From contig CAWUCF010000141.1 in NCBI GenBank assembly GCA_963920575.1, positions 1 through 64,000 on the forward strand: a stretch of DNA of 64,000 nt. Direction: 5' to 3'. Positions 22,970 to 36,200 of the stretch are shown piece by piece. The notes beneath the pieces were generated by a model. It ran no database searches, was not told where the DNA came from, and saw only the letters and a list, made by a program, of their open reading frames with translations. The position numbers and the translations under genes are program-made. Numbering within the stretch: position 1 is the stretch's first letter; each line of letters starts with the position of its first letter. This DNA is from Narthecium ossifragum. Taxonomy: Eukaryota > Streptophyta > Magnoliopsida > Dioscoreales > Nartheciaceae.

Positions 22970-22974
22970 CTCAG
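22970..22974. repeat. Right target-site duplication (CTCAG) of the chromovirus
   Basis: CTCAG follows the LTR terminus TCCTCACA and equals 17537-17541. The monomer resumes with CCTTCAAAATAGCAAGC. Confidence 0.93.
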
Positions 22975-25900
22975 CCTTCAAAATAGCAAGCTTTTACCTT
23001 TTACTTTTTTTGCCTTTTCCTTCACTTTTTGATACTAGGACTTGCGAGTTTTTTTCACGTTTTCTCAATCATCTTTTTGCTGAATATCATCCCAGGCATG
23101 CCTCCTCGAAGCCCAAGGCCACCGGATCGGGCACGTCGAATCCTCGGATCCTCAGCCTCCAAAATAGCAAGCTTTTACATTTCTACCTTTTTTGCCTTTT
23201 ACTTCACTTTTTGATACTAGGCCTTGCTAATTTTTTTTCTTATTTCTCATTAATCTTTTTGCTGAATATCATCCCAGGAAGGCCTCCTCGAAGCTCCTGG
23301 CCAACGGATCGGGCACGTCGAATCCCCGGATCCTCAGCCTCCAAAATAGCAAGCTTTTACATTTCTACCTTTTTTGCCTTTTACTTCACTTTTTGATACT
23401 AGGCCTTGCTAATTTTTTTTCTTATTTCTCATTAATCTTTTTGCTGAATATCATCCCAGGAAGGCCTCCTCGAAGCTCCTGGCCAACGGATCGGGCATGT
23501 CGAATCACCGGATCCTCAACCTCGAAAATAGCAAGCTTTTACCTTTTACCTTTTTTGCCTTTTCCTTCACTTTTTGATACTAGGCCTTGCTAAATTTTTT
23601 TCTTATTTCTCAATCATCATTTTACTGAATATCATCCCAGGCAGGCCTCCTCGAAGCCCGTGGACACTGGATTGGGCACGTCGAATCCCCAGATCCTCAG
23701 CCTCCAAAATAGCAAGCTTTTACCTTTTACCTTTTTTGTCTTTTCCTTCACTCTTTGATACTAGGCCTTGCGAATTTTTTTCCCTTTTTCTCATTCATCT
23801 TTTTGCTAAATATCATAACAGGCACGCTTGCTCGAAGCCCTTGGCCACCCGATCGGGCACGTCGAATCCCCAGATCCTCAGCCTACAAAATAGCAAGCTT
23901 TTACCTTTTATCTTTTTGCCTTTCCCTTCACTTTTTGATACTAGGCCTTGATAATTTTTTTTTCTTATTTCTCATTCATTTTTTTTGCTGAATATCATCC
24001 CAGCCAGGTCTCCTCGAAGACCCTGGCCACCGGATCGCGCACGTCCAATCCCCGGATCCTCAGCCTCCAAAATAGCAAGCTTTTACCTGTAACCTTTTTT
24101 GCCTTTTCCTTTACTTTTTGAAACTAGGCCTTGCTAATTTTTTTTCTTATTTCTCATTCATCTTTTTGCTGAATATCATCCCAGGCAGGCCTCCTCGAAG
24201 CCCCTGGCCAACGGATCGGGCATGTCGATTCCCCGGATTCTCAACCTCCAAAATAGCAAGCTTTTACCTTTTACCTTTTTTGCCTTTTCCTTCACTTTTT
24301 GATACTAGGCCTTGCTATTTTTTTTTCTTATTTCTGATTCATCTTTTTACTGAATATCATCCCAGGGAGGCCTCCTCGAAGCCCTTGGCCACCGGATTGG
24401 GCACGTTGAATCCCCAGATCCTCAGCCTCCAAAATAGCAAGCTTTTACCTTTTACCTTTTTTGTCTTTTCCTTTAACTTTTGATACTAGGCTTTCCTAAT
24501 TTTTTTTCTTATTTCTCATTCATCTTTTTGGTAAATGTCATCCCAGGCAGGCCACCTCGAAGCCCCTGGCCACTGGATCGGACACGTCGAATCCCCGGAT
24601 CCTCAGCCTCCAAAATAGCAAGCTTTAATCTTTTACCTTTTTTGCCTTTTCCTACACTTTTTAATACTAGGCCTTGCCAATTTTTTTTCTTATTCTCATT
24701 CCTCTTTTTGCTGAATATCATCCCAGGCAAGCCTCCTCGAAGCCCCTGGCCACAGGATCGGGCTTGTCGAATCCCCGGATCCTCAACCTCCAAAATAGCA
24801 AGCTTTTACCTTTTACCTTTTCTGCCTTTTCCTTCACTTTTTGATACTAGGCCTTGCTAATTTTTTTTCTTATTTCTAATTCATCCTTTTGTTGAATATC
24901 ATCCAACGCAGGCCTCCTCGAACCCCCTAGCCACCGGATCGGGCACGTCGAATCCCCGGATCCTCAGCCTCCAAAATAGCATGCTTTTACCTTTTACTTT
25001 TTTTGCCATTTCCTTCACTTTTTGATACTAGGCCTTGCTAATTTTTTTTCTTATTTCTCATTCATCTTTTTGCTAAATATCATCCCAGGCATGCCTCCTC
25101 GAAGCCCCTTTCCACCAGATCGGACACGTCGAATCCCCGTATTCTCACCCTCAAAAAATAGCAAGCTTTTACCTTTTACCTTTTTTGCCTTTTCCTTCAC
25201 TTTTTGATACTAGGCCTTGCTAATTTTTTTTCTTATTTCTCATCCATCTTTTTGCTGAATATCATCCCAGGAAGGCCTCCTCGAAGCCCCTGGCCACCGG
25301 ATTGGGCACGTCGAATCCCCACATCCTCCGCCTCCAAAATAGCAAGCTTTTACCTTTTGTCGTTTTTGTATTTTCGTTCACTCTTTGATACTAGTCCTTG
25401 CGAATTTTTTTTCCTTTTTCTCATTCATCTTTTGGCTAAATATCATCTCAGGCACGCCTCCTGAAAGCCCATTACCACCGGATCGGGCACGTCGAATCCC
25501 CGGATCCTCAGCCTACAAAATAGCTTGTTTTTACCTTTCAACTTTTTGCCTTTTCCTTCACTTTTTAATACTAGGCTTTGCTAATTTTTTTTCTTATTTC
25601 TCATTCATTTTTTTGCTGAATATCATCCCAGGTAGGCCTCCTCGATGCTCTTGGCGACCGAATCGGGCACGTCGAATCCTCAGATCCTCAGCCTCGAAAA
25701 TAGCAAGCTTTTACCTTTTACCTTTTTTGCCTTTTCTTTCACTTTTTGATACTAGGCCTTGCTAATTTTTTTCCCTTTTTCTCATTCATCTTTTGGCTAA
25801 ATATCATCCCAGGCAGGCCTCCTCGAAGCCCCTGGCCACCGGATCGGACACATCGAATCCCCGGATCCTCAGCCTGCAAAATAGCAAGCTTTTACCATTT

Positions 25901-26279
25901 ACCTTTTTGCCTTTTCCTTCACTTTTTGATACTAGGCCTTCCTAATTTTTTTCCCTTTTTCTCATTCATCTTTTTGCAGAATATCATGCAAGGCAGGCCT
26001 CCTTGAAACCCCTGGCCACCGGATCGAGCACGTCGAATCCCCGGATCCTCAGCCTCCAAAATAGCAAACGTTTACCTTTTACCTTTTTTGCCTTTTCCTT
26101 CACATTTTAATACTAGGCCTTGCTAATTTTTTTTCTTATTACTCATTCATTTTTTTGCTGAATATCATCTCAGGCAGGCCTCCTCGAAGCCCCTGGCCAA
26201 CGGATCGAGCACGTCGAATCCCCGGATCCTCAGCCTCCAAAATAACAAGCTTTTACCTTTTACCTTTTTTGCCTTTTCC

Positions 26280-29200
26280 TTCACTTTTTAATACTGGGCC
26301 TTGCTTATTTTTTTTCTTATTTCTCATTCATTTTTTTGCTGAATATCATCCCAGGTAGGCCTCCTCGAAGCTCTTGGCGACCGAATCGGGCGCGTCGAAT
26401 CCTCAGATCCTCAACCACCAAGATAGCAAGCTTTTACCTTTTACCTTTTTTGCCTTTTCCTTCACTTTTTGATACTAGACCTTGCTAATTTTTTTCCCTT
26501 TTTCTCATTCATATTTTTTCTAAATATCATCCCAGGCAGGCCTCCTCGAAGCCACTGGCCAACGGATCGGACACGTCGAATCCCTGGATCCTCAGCCTGC
26601 AAAATAGCAAGCTTTTACCTTTTACCTTTTTGCCTTTCCCTTCACTTTTTGATACTAGGCCTTGCTAATTTTTTTTCTTATTTCTCATTCGTTTTTTTGC
26701 TGACTATCATCCCAGGCAGGCCTCCTCGAAGCCCCTGGCCACCGGATCGAGCACGTCGAATCCCCGGATCCTCAACCTCCAAAATAGCAAGCTTTTACCT
26801 CTTACCTTTTTTGCCTTTTCCTTCACTTTTTAATACTAGGCCTTGCTAATTTTTTTTCTTATTTTTCATTCATTTTTTTGCTGAATATCATCCCAGGTAG
26901 TCCTCCTCGAAGCTCTTGGCGACCAAATCGGGCACGTCGAATCCTCAGATCCTCAGCCTCCAAAATAGCAGGCCTTTACCTTTTACCTTTTTTGCCTTTT
27001 CCTTCACTTTTTGATACTAGGCCTTCCTAATTTTTTTCCCTTTTTCTCATCCATCTTTTTGCTGAATATCATGCCAGGCAGGCCTCCTTGAAGCCCCTAG
27101 CCACCGGATCGAGCACGTCGAATCCCCGGATCCTCAGCCTCCAAAATAGCAAACTTTTACCTTTTACCTTTTTTGCCTTTTCCTTCACTTTTTAATACTA
27201 GGCCTTGCTAATTTTTTTTCTTATTTCTCATTCATGTTTTTGCTGAATATCATGCCAGGTAGGCCTCCTCGATGCTCTTGGCGACCGTATCGGGCACGTC
27301 GAATCCTCAGATCCTCAGGCTCCAAAATAGCAAGCTTTTTCATTTTACCTTTTTTGCCTTTTCCTTCACTTTTTGATACTAGGCCTTGCTAATTTTTTTT
27401 CCCTTTTTCTCATTCATCTTTTTGCTAAATATCATCCCAGGCAGGCCTCCTCGAAGCCCCAGGCCACCGGATCGGACACATCGAATCCCCGGATCCTCAG
27501 CCTGCAAAATAGAAAGCTTTTACCTTTTACCTTTTTGCCTTTTCCTTCACTTTTTGATACTAGGCATTGCTAATTTTTTTTTCCTATTTCTCATTCATTT
27601 TTTTGCTGAATATCATCCCAGGCAGGCCTCCTCAATGCCCCTGACCACCGGATCGACTACGTCGAATCCCCGGATCCTCAGTCTCCAAAATAACAAGCTT
27701 TTACCTTTTACCTTTTTTGCCTTTTCCTTCACTTTTTAATACTAAGCCTTGCAAATTTTTTTTCTTATTTCTCATTCATTTTTTTGCTGAATATCATCCC
27801 AGGCAGGCCTCCTCGAAGACCCTGGCCACTGGATCGAGCACATCGAATCCCAGGATCCTTAGCCTTCAAAATAGCTAGCTTTTACCTTTTACCTTTTTTG
27901 CCTTTTCCTTCACTTTTTAATACTAGGCCTTGCTAATTTTTTTTCTTATTTTTCATTCATTTTTTTTCTGAATATCATCCCAGGTAGTCCTCCTCGAAGC
28001 TCTTGGCGACCGAATCGGGCACGTCGAATCCTCAGATTCTCAGCCTCCAAAATAGCAAGCCTTTACCTTTTACCTTTTTTGCCTTTTCCTTCACTTTTTG
28101 ATTCTAGGCCTTGCTAATTTTTTTCCCTTTTTCTCATCCATCTTTTTGCTGAATATCATGCCAGGCAGGCCTCCTCGAAGCCCCTGGCCTACGGATCGAG
28201 CACGTCGAATCCCCGGATCCTCAGCCTCCAAAATAGCAAGCTTTTACCTTTTACATTTTTTGCCTTTTCCTTCACTTTTTGATACTGGGCCTTGCTTATT
28301 TTTTTTCTTATTTCTCATTCATATTTTTGCTGAATATCATCCCAGGTAGGCCTCCTCGATGCCCCTGACCACCGGATCGACCACGTCGAATCCCCGGATC
28401 CTCAGTTTCCAAAATAACAAGCTTTTACCTTTTACCTTTTTTCCCTTTTCCTTCACTTTTTAATACTAAGCCTTGCAAATTTTTTTTCTTATTTCTCATT
28501 CATTTTTTTGCTGAATATCATCCCAGGCAGGCCTCCTCGAAGACCCTGGCCACTGGATCGAGCACATCGAATCCCAGGATCCTTAGCCTCCAAAATAGCT
28601 AGCTTTTACCTTTTACCTTTTTTGCCTTTTCCTTCACTTTTTAATACTAGGCCTTGCTAATTTTTTTTCTTATTTTTCATTCATTTTTTTGCCGAATATC
28701 ATCCCAGGTAGTCCTCCTCGAAGCTCTTGGTGACCGAATCGGGCACGTCGAATCCTCAGATTCTCAGCCACCAAAATAGCAAGCCTTTACCTTTTACCTT
28801 TTTTGCCTTTTTCTTCAATTTTTGATACTAGGCCTTCCTAATTTTTTTCCCTTTTTCTCATCCATCTTTTTGCTGAATATCATGCCAGGCAGGCCTCCTC
28901 GAAGCCCCTGGCCAACGGATCGAGCACGTCGAATCCCCGGATCCTCAGCCTCCAAAATAGCAAGCTTTTACCTTTTACCTTTTTTGCCTTTTCCTTCACT
29001 TTTTAATACTGGGCCTTGCTTTTTTTTTTCTTATTTCTCATTCATTTTTTTGCTGAATATCATCCCAGTTAGGCCTCCTCGAAGCTCTTGGCGACCGAAT
29101 CGGGCGCGTCGAATCCTCAGATCCTCAACCACCAAAATAGCAAGCTTTTACCTTTTACCTTTTTTGCCTTTTCCTTCACTTTTTGATACAAGACCTTGCT

Positions 29201-31990
29201 AATTTTTTTCCCTTTTTCTCATTCATATTTTTTCTAAATATCATCCCAGGCAGGCCTCCTCGAAGCCACTGGCCAACGGATCGGACACGTCGAATCCCTG
29301 GATCCTCAGCCTGCAAAATAGCAAGCTTTTACCTTTTACCTTTTTGCCTTTCCCTTCACTTTTTGATACTAGGCCTTGCTAATTTTTTTTCTTATTTCTC
29401 ATTCGTTTTTTTGCTGACTATCATCCCAGGCAGGCCTCCTCGAAGCCCCTGGCCACCGGATCGAGCACGTCGAATCCCCGGATCCTCAACCTCCAAAATA
29501 GCAAGCTTTTACCTTTTACCTTTTTTGCCTTTTCCTTCACTTTTTAATACTAGGCCTTGCTAATTTTTTTTCTTATTTTTCATTCATTTTTTTGCTGAAT
29601 ATCATCCCAGGTAGTCCTCCTCGAAGCTCTTGGCGACCAAATCGGGCACGTCGAATCCTCAGATCCTCAGCCTCCAAAATAGCAGGCCTTTACCTTTTAC
29701 CTTTTTTGCCTTTTCCTTCACTTTTTGATACTAGGCCTTCCTAATTTTTTTCCCTTTTTCTCATCCATCTTTTTGCTGAATATCATGCCAGGTAGGCCTC
29801 CTTGAAGCCCCTAGCCACCGGATCGAGCACGTCGAATCCCCGGATCCTCAGCCTCCAAAATAGCAAACTTTTACCTTTTACCTTTTTTGCCTTTTCCTTC
29901 ACTTTTTAATACTAGGCCTTGCTAATTTTTTTTCTTATTTCTCATTCATGTTTTTGCTGAATATCATGCCAGGTAGGCCTCCTCGATGCTCTTGGCGACC
30001 GTATCGGGCACGTCGAATCCTCAGATCCTCAGCCTCCAAAATAGCAAGCTTTTTCATTTTACCTTTTTTGCCTTTTCCTTCACTTTTTGATACTAGGCCT
30101 TGCTAATTTTTTTTCCCTTTTTCTCATTCATCTTTTTGCTAAATATCATCCCAGGCAGGCCTCCTCGAAGCCCCTGGCCACCGGATCGGACACATCGAAT
30201 CCCCGGATCCTCAGCCTGCAAACTAGAAAGCTTTTACCTTTTACCTTTTTGCCTTTTCCTTCACTTTTTGATACTAGGCATTGCTAATTTTTTTTCCTAT
30301 TTCTCATTCATTTTTTTGCTGAATATCATCCCAGGCAGGCCTGCTCGATGCCCCTGACCACCGGATCGACCACGTCGAATCCCCGGATCCTCAGTCTCCA
30401 AAATAACAAGCATTTACCTTTTACCTTTTTTGCCTTTTCCTTCACTTTTTAATACTAGATCTTGCAAATTTTTTTTCTTATTTCTCATTCATTTTTTTGC
30501 TGAATATCATCCCAGGCAGGCCTCCTCGAAGACCCTGGCCACTGGATCGAGCACATCGAATCCCAGGATCCTTAGCCTCCAAAATAGCTAGCTTTTACCT
30601 TTTACCTTTTTTGCCTTTTCCTTCACTTTTTAATACTAGGCCTTGCTAATTTTTTTTCTTATTTTTCATTCATTTTTTTGCTGAATATCATCCCAGGTAG
30701 TCCTCCTCGAAGCTCTTGGCGACCGAATCGGGCACGTCGAATCCTCAGATTCTCAGCCTCCAAAATAGCAAGCCTTTACCTTTTACCTTTTTTGCCTTTT
30801 CCTTCACTTTTTGATACTAGGCCTTCCTAATTTTTTTCCCTTTTTCTCATCCATCTTTTTGCTGAATATCATGCCAGGCAGGCCTCCTTGAAGCCCCTGG
30901 CCACCGGATCGAGCACGTCGAATCCCCGGATCCTCAGCCTCCAAAATAGCAAACTTTTACCTTTTACCTTTTTTGCCTTTTCCTTCACTTTTTAATACTA
31001 GGCCTTGCTAATTTTTTTTCTTATTTCTCATTCATGTTTTTGCTGAATATCATGCCAGGTAGGCCTCCTCGATGCTCTTGGCGACCGTATCGGGCACGTC
31101 GAATCCTCAGATCCTCAGCCTCCAAAATAGCAAGCTTTTTCATTTTACCTTTTTTGCCTTTTCCTTCACTTTTTGATACTAGGTCTTGCTAATTTTTTTT
31201 CCCTTTTTCTCATTCATCTTTTTGCTAAATATCATCCCAGGCAGGCCTCCTCGAAGCCCCTGGCCACCGGATCGGACAGATCGAATCCCCGGATCCTCAG
31301 CCTGCAAAATAGAAAGCTTTTACCTTTTACCTTTTTGCCTTTTCCTTCACTTTTTGATACTAGGCATTGCTAATTATTTTTTCCTATTTCTCATTCATTT
31401 TTTTGCTGAATATCATCCCAGGCAGGCCTCCTCGATGCCCCTGACCACCGGATCGACCACGTCGAATCCCCGGATCCTCAGTCTCCAAAATAACAAGCTT
31501 TTACCTTTTACCTTTTTTGCCTTTTCCTTCACTTTTTAATACTAGGCCTTGCAAAATTTTTTTCTTATTTCTCATTCATTTTTTTGCTGAATATCATCCC
31601 AGGCAGGCCTCCTCGAAGACCCTGGCAACTGGATCGAGCACATCGAATCCCAGGATCCTTAGCCTCCAAAATAGCTAGCTTTTACCTTTTACCTTTTTTG
31701 CCTTTTCCTTCACTTTTTAATACTAGGCCTTGCTAATTTTTTTTCTTATTTTTCATTCATTTTTTTGCTGAATATCATCCAAGGTAGTCCTCCTCGAAGC
31801 TCTTGGTGACCGAATCGGGCACGTCGAATCCTCAGATTCTCAGCCTCCAAAATAGCAAGCCTTTACCTTTTACCTTTTTTGCCTTTTCCTTCACTTTTTG
31901 ATACTAGGCCTTCCTAATTTTTTTCCCTTTTTCTCATCCATCTTTTTGCTGAATATAATGCCAGGCAGGCCTCCTTGAAGCCCCTGGCCA
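26280..31990 (+). repeat. 15-monomer (2714 bp) and nested 6-monomer (1086 bp) higher-order duplications
   Basis: The private variant ATATTTTTTCTAAATATC occurs at 26511, 29225 and 32483, offsets of 2714 and 3258 bp (15 and 18 monomers). Surrounding monomers follow in the same order. The block near 27373-27740 recurs at 30087-30450 (offset 2714) and again at 31173-31540 (offset 1086, six monomers). Similarity between copies is very high, so the duplications are recent. Confidence 0.82.
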
Positions 31991-33229
31991 CCGGATCGAG
32001 CACGTCGAATCCCCGGATCCTCAGCCTCCAAAATAGCAAACTTTTACCTTTTAGCTTTTTTGCCTTTTCCTTCACTTTTTAATACTTGGCCTTGCTAATT
32101 TTTTTTCTTATTTCTCATTCATTTTTTTGCTGAATATCATCCCATGCAGGCCTCCTCGAAGCCCCTGGCCACCGGATCGAGCACGTCGAATCCCCGGATC
32201 CTCAGCTTCCAAAATAGCAAGCTTTTACCTTTTACCTTTTTGGCCTTTTCCTTCACTTTTTAATACTGGGCCTTGCTTATTTTTTTTCTTTTTTCTCATT
32301 CATTTTTTTGCTGAATATCTTCCCAGGTAGGCCTCCTCGAAGCTCTTGGCGACCGAATCGGGCACGTCGAATCCTCAAATCCTCAACCTCCAAAATAGCA
32401 AGCTTTTACCTTTTACCTTTTTTGCCTTTTCCTTCACTTTTTGATACTAGACCTTGCTAATTTTTATCCCTTTTTCTCATTCATATTTTTTCTAAATATC
32501 ATCCCAGGCAGGCCTCCTCGAAGCCCCTGGCCAACGGATCGGACACGTCGAATCCCTGGATCTTCAGCCTACAAAATAGCAAGCTTTTATCTTTTACCTT
32601 TTTGCCTTTTCCTTCACTTTTTGATACTAGGCCTTGCTAATTTTTTTTCTTATTTCTTATTCATTTTTTGCTGTATATCATCCCAGGCAGGCCTTCTCGA
32701 AGCCCCTGGCCACCGGATCGAGCACGTCGAATCCCCGGATCCTTAACCTCCAAAATAGCAAGCTTTTACCTTTTACCTTTTTTTCCTTTTCCTTCACTTT
32801 TTAATACTAGGTCTTGCTAAATTTTTTTCATATTTCTCATTCATTTTCTTGCTGAATATCATCCCAGGTAGGCCTCCTCGAAGCTCTTGGCGACCGAATC
32901 GGGCTAGTCGAATCCTCAGATCCTCTGCCTCCAAAATAGCAAGCTTTTACCTTTTACCTTTTTTGCCTTTTCCTTCACTTTTTGATACTAGGCCTTTCTA
33001 ATTTTTTTCCCTTTTTCTCATTCATCTTTTTGCTGAATATCATCCCAGGCAGGCCTCCTCGAAGCCCCTGGCCACCGGATCGACCACGTCGAATCCCCGG
33101 ATCCTCAGCCTGCAAAAAAGCAAGCTTTTACCTTTTACTTTTTTACCTTTTCCTTCACTTTTTGATACTAGGCCTTGCTAAGTTTTTTTCTTATTTCTCA
33201 TTCATTTTTTTGCTGAATATCATCCCAGG

Positions 33230-36200
33230 CAGGTCTCCTCGAAGCCCCTGGCCACCGGATCGAGCACGTCGAATCCCCGGATCCTCAACCTCCAAAATAG
33301 CAAGCTTTTACCTATTACCTTTTTTGTCTTTTCCTTCACTTTTTAATAATAGGTCTTTCTAAATTTTTTTCTTATTTTTCATTCATTTTTTTGCTGAATA
33401 ACCTCCCAGGTAGGCCTCCTCGAAGCTCTTGGCGATCGAATCGGGCATGTCGAATCCTCAGATCCTCTGCCTCCAAAATAGCAAGCTTTTAGCTTTTACC
33501 TTTTTTGCCTTTTCCTTCACTTTTTGATACTAGGCCTTGCTAATTTTTTTCCCTTTTTCTCATTCACCTTTTTGTTGAATATCATCCCAGGCAGGCCTCC
33601 TCGAAGCCCCTGGCCACCGGATCGACCACATCGAATCCCCGGATCCTCAGTTTGCAAAATAGCAAGCTTTTACCTTTTACCTTTTTGCCTTTTCCTTCAC
33701 TTTTTGATACTAGGCCTTGCTAATTTTTTTTCTTATTTCTCATTCATTTTTTTGCTGAATATCATCCCAGGCAGGCCTCCTCGAAGCCCCTGGCCTCTGG
33801 ATCGAGCACGTCAAATCCCCGGATCCTCAACCTCCAAAATAGCATGCTTTTACCTTTTACCTTTTTTGCCTTTTCCTTCACTTTTTAATACTAGGTCTTG
33901 CTAAATTTTTTTCTTCTTTCTTATTCATTTTTTTGCTGAATATCATCCCAGGGAGTCCTCCTCGAAGCTCTTGGGGACCGAATCGGGCACGTCGAATTCT
34001 CAGATCCTCAGCCTCCAAAATAGCAAGCTTTTACCATTTACCTTTTTTGCCTTTTTCTTCATATTTTGATACTAGGCCTTGCTAATTTTTTTCCCTTTTT
34101 GACATTCATCTTTTTGCTGAATATCATCCCAGGCAGGCCTCCTCGAAGCCCCTGGCCACCGGATCGACCACGTCGAATCCCCGGATCCTCAGCCTCCATA
34201 ATAGCAAGCTTTTACCTTTTACCTTTTTTACCTTTTCCCTCACTTTTTAATACTAGGCCTTGCTAATTTTTTTTCTTATTTCTCATTCATTTTTTTGCTG
34301 AATATCATCCCAGGTAGGCCTCCTCGAAGCTCTTGGCGACCGAATCGGGCACGTCGAATCCTCAGATCCTCAGCCTCAAAAATAGCAAGCTTTTACCTTT
34401 TACCTTTTTTGCCTTTTCCTTCACTTTTTGATACTAGGCCTTGCTAATTTTTTTCCCTTTTTCTCATTCATATTTTTGCTAAATATCATCCCAGGCAGGC
34501 CTCCTCGAAGCCCCTGGCCACCGGATCGGACACATCAAATCCCCGGATCCTCAGCATGTAAAATAGCAAGCTTTTACCTTTTACCTTTTTGCCTTTTCCT
34601 TCACTTTTTGATACTAGGCCTTGCTAATTTTTTTTCTTATTTCTCATTCATTTTTTTGCTGAATATCATCCCAGGCAGGCCTCTTCGAAGCCCCTGGCCA
34701 CCGGATCGAGCACGTCGAATCCCCGGATGCTCAGCCTCCAAAATAGCAAGCTTTTACCTTTTACCTTTTTTGCCTTTTCCTTCACTTTTTGATACTAGGC
34801 CTTGCTAATTTTTGTTCTTATTTCTCAATCTTCTTTTTGGTGAGTATCATCCCAGGCAGGCCTCCTCGAAGCTCCGGGCGACCGAATCGGGCACGTCGAA
34901 TCGCCGGATGCTCAGCCTCCAAAATAGCAAGCTTTTACCTTTTACCTTTTTTGCCTTTTCCTTCACTTTTTGATACTAGGCCTTGCTAATTTTTTTTCTT
35001 ATTTCTCATTCAACTTTTTGGTGAATATCATCCCAGGCAGGCCTCATCGAAGCTCCTGGCGACCGAATCGGACACGTCGAATCCCCGGATGCTCAGCCTC
35101 CAAAATAGCAAGCTTTTACCTTTTACCTTTTTTGCCTTTTCTTCACTTTTTGATACTAGACCGTGCTAATTTTTTTTCTTATTTCTCAATCATGTTTTTG
35201 GTGAATATCATCCCAGGCAGGCCTCCTCGAAGCTCCGGGCTACCGAATCGGGCACGTCGAATCCCCGAATGCTCAGCCTCCAAAATAGCAAGCTTTTACC
35301 TTTTACCTTTTTTGCCTTTTCCTTCACTTTTTAATACTAGGCCTTGCTAATTTTTTTTCTTATTTCTCATTCATTTTTTTGCTGAATATCATCCCAGGCA
35401 GGCCTCCTCGAAGCTCTTGGCAACCGAATCGGGCACGTCGAATCCTCAGATCCTCAGCCTCCAAAATTGTAAGCTTTTACCTTTTACCTTTTTGCCTTTT
35501 CCTTCACTTTTTGATACTAGGCCTTGCGAATTTTTTTTCTTGTTTCTCATTCATTTTTTTGCTGAATATCATCCCAGGCAGGCCTCTTCGAAGCTCCTGG
35601 CCACCGGATCGAGCACGTCGAATCCCCGGATCCTCAGCCTCCAAAATAGCAAACTTTTACCTTTTACCTTTTTTGCCTTTGACTTCACTTTTTAATAATA
35701 GGCCTTGCTAATTTTTTTTCTTATTTCTCATTCATTTTTTTGCTGAATATCCTCTCAGGTGCCTTTCTCGAAGCTCTTGGCGACCGAATCGGGCACGTCG
35801 AATCCTCTGCCTCCAAAATAGCAAGCTTTTAGCTTTTACCTTTTTTGCCTTTTCCTTCAGTTTTTAATACTAGGCCTTGCTAATTTTTTTCCCCTTTTCT
35901 CATTCTTCTTTTTGCTGAATATCATCCCTGGCAGGCCTCCTCGAAGCCCCTGGCCACCGGATCGACCACATCGAATCCCCGGATCCTCAGTTTGGAAAAT
36001 AACAAGCTTTTCCCTTTTACCTTTTTGCCTTTTCCTTCACTTTTTGATACTAGGCCTTGCTAATTTTTTTTGTTATTTCTCATTTAATCTTTTGCTGAAT
36101 ATCATCCCAGGCAGGCCTCCTCGAAGCCCCTGGCCACCGGATCGAGCACGTCGAATCCCTGGATCCCCAACCTCCAAAATAGCAAGCTTTTACCTTTTAC

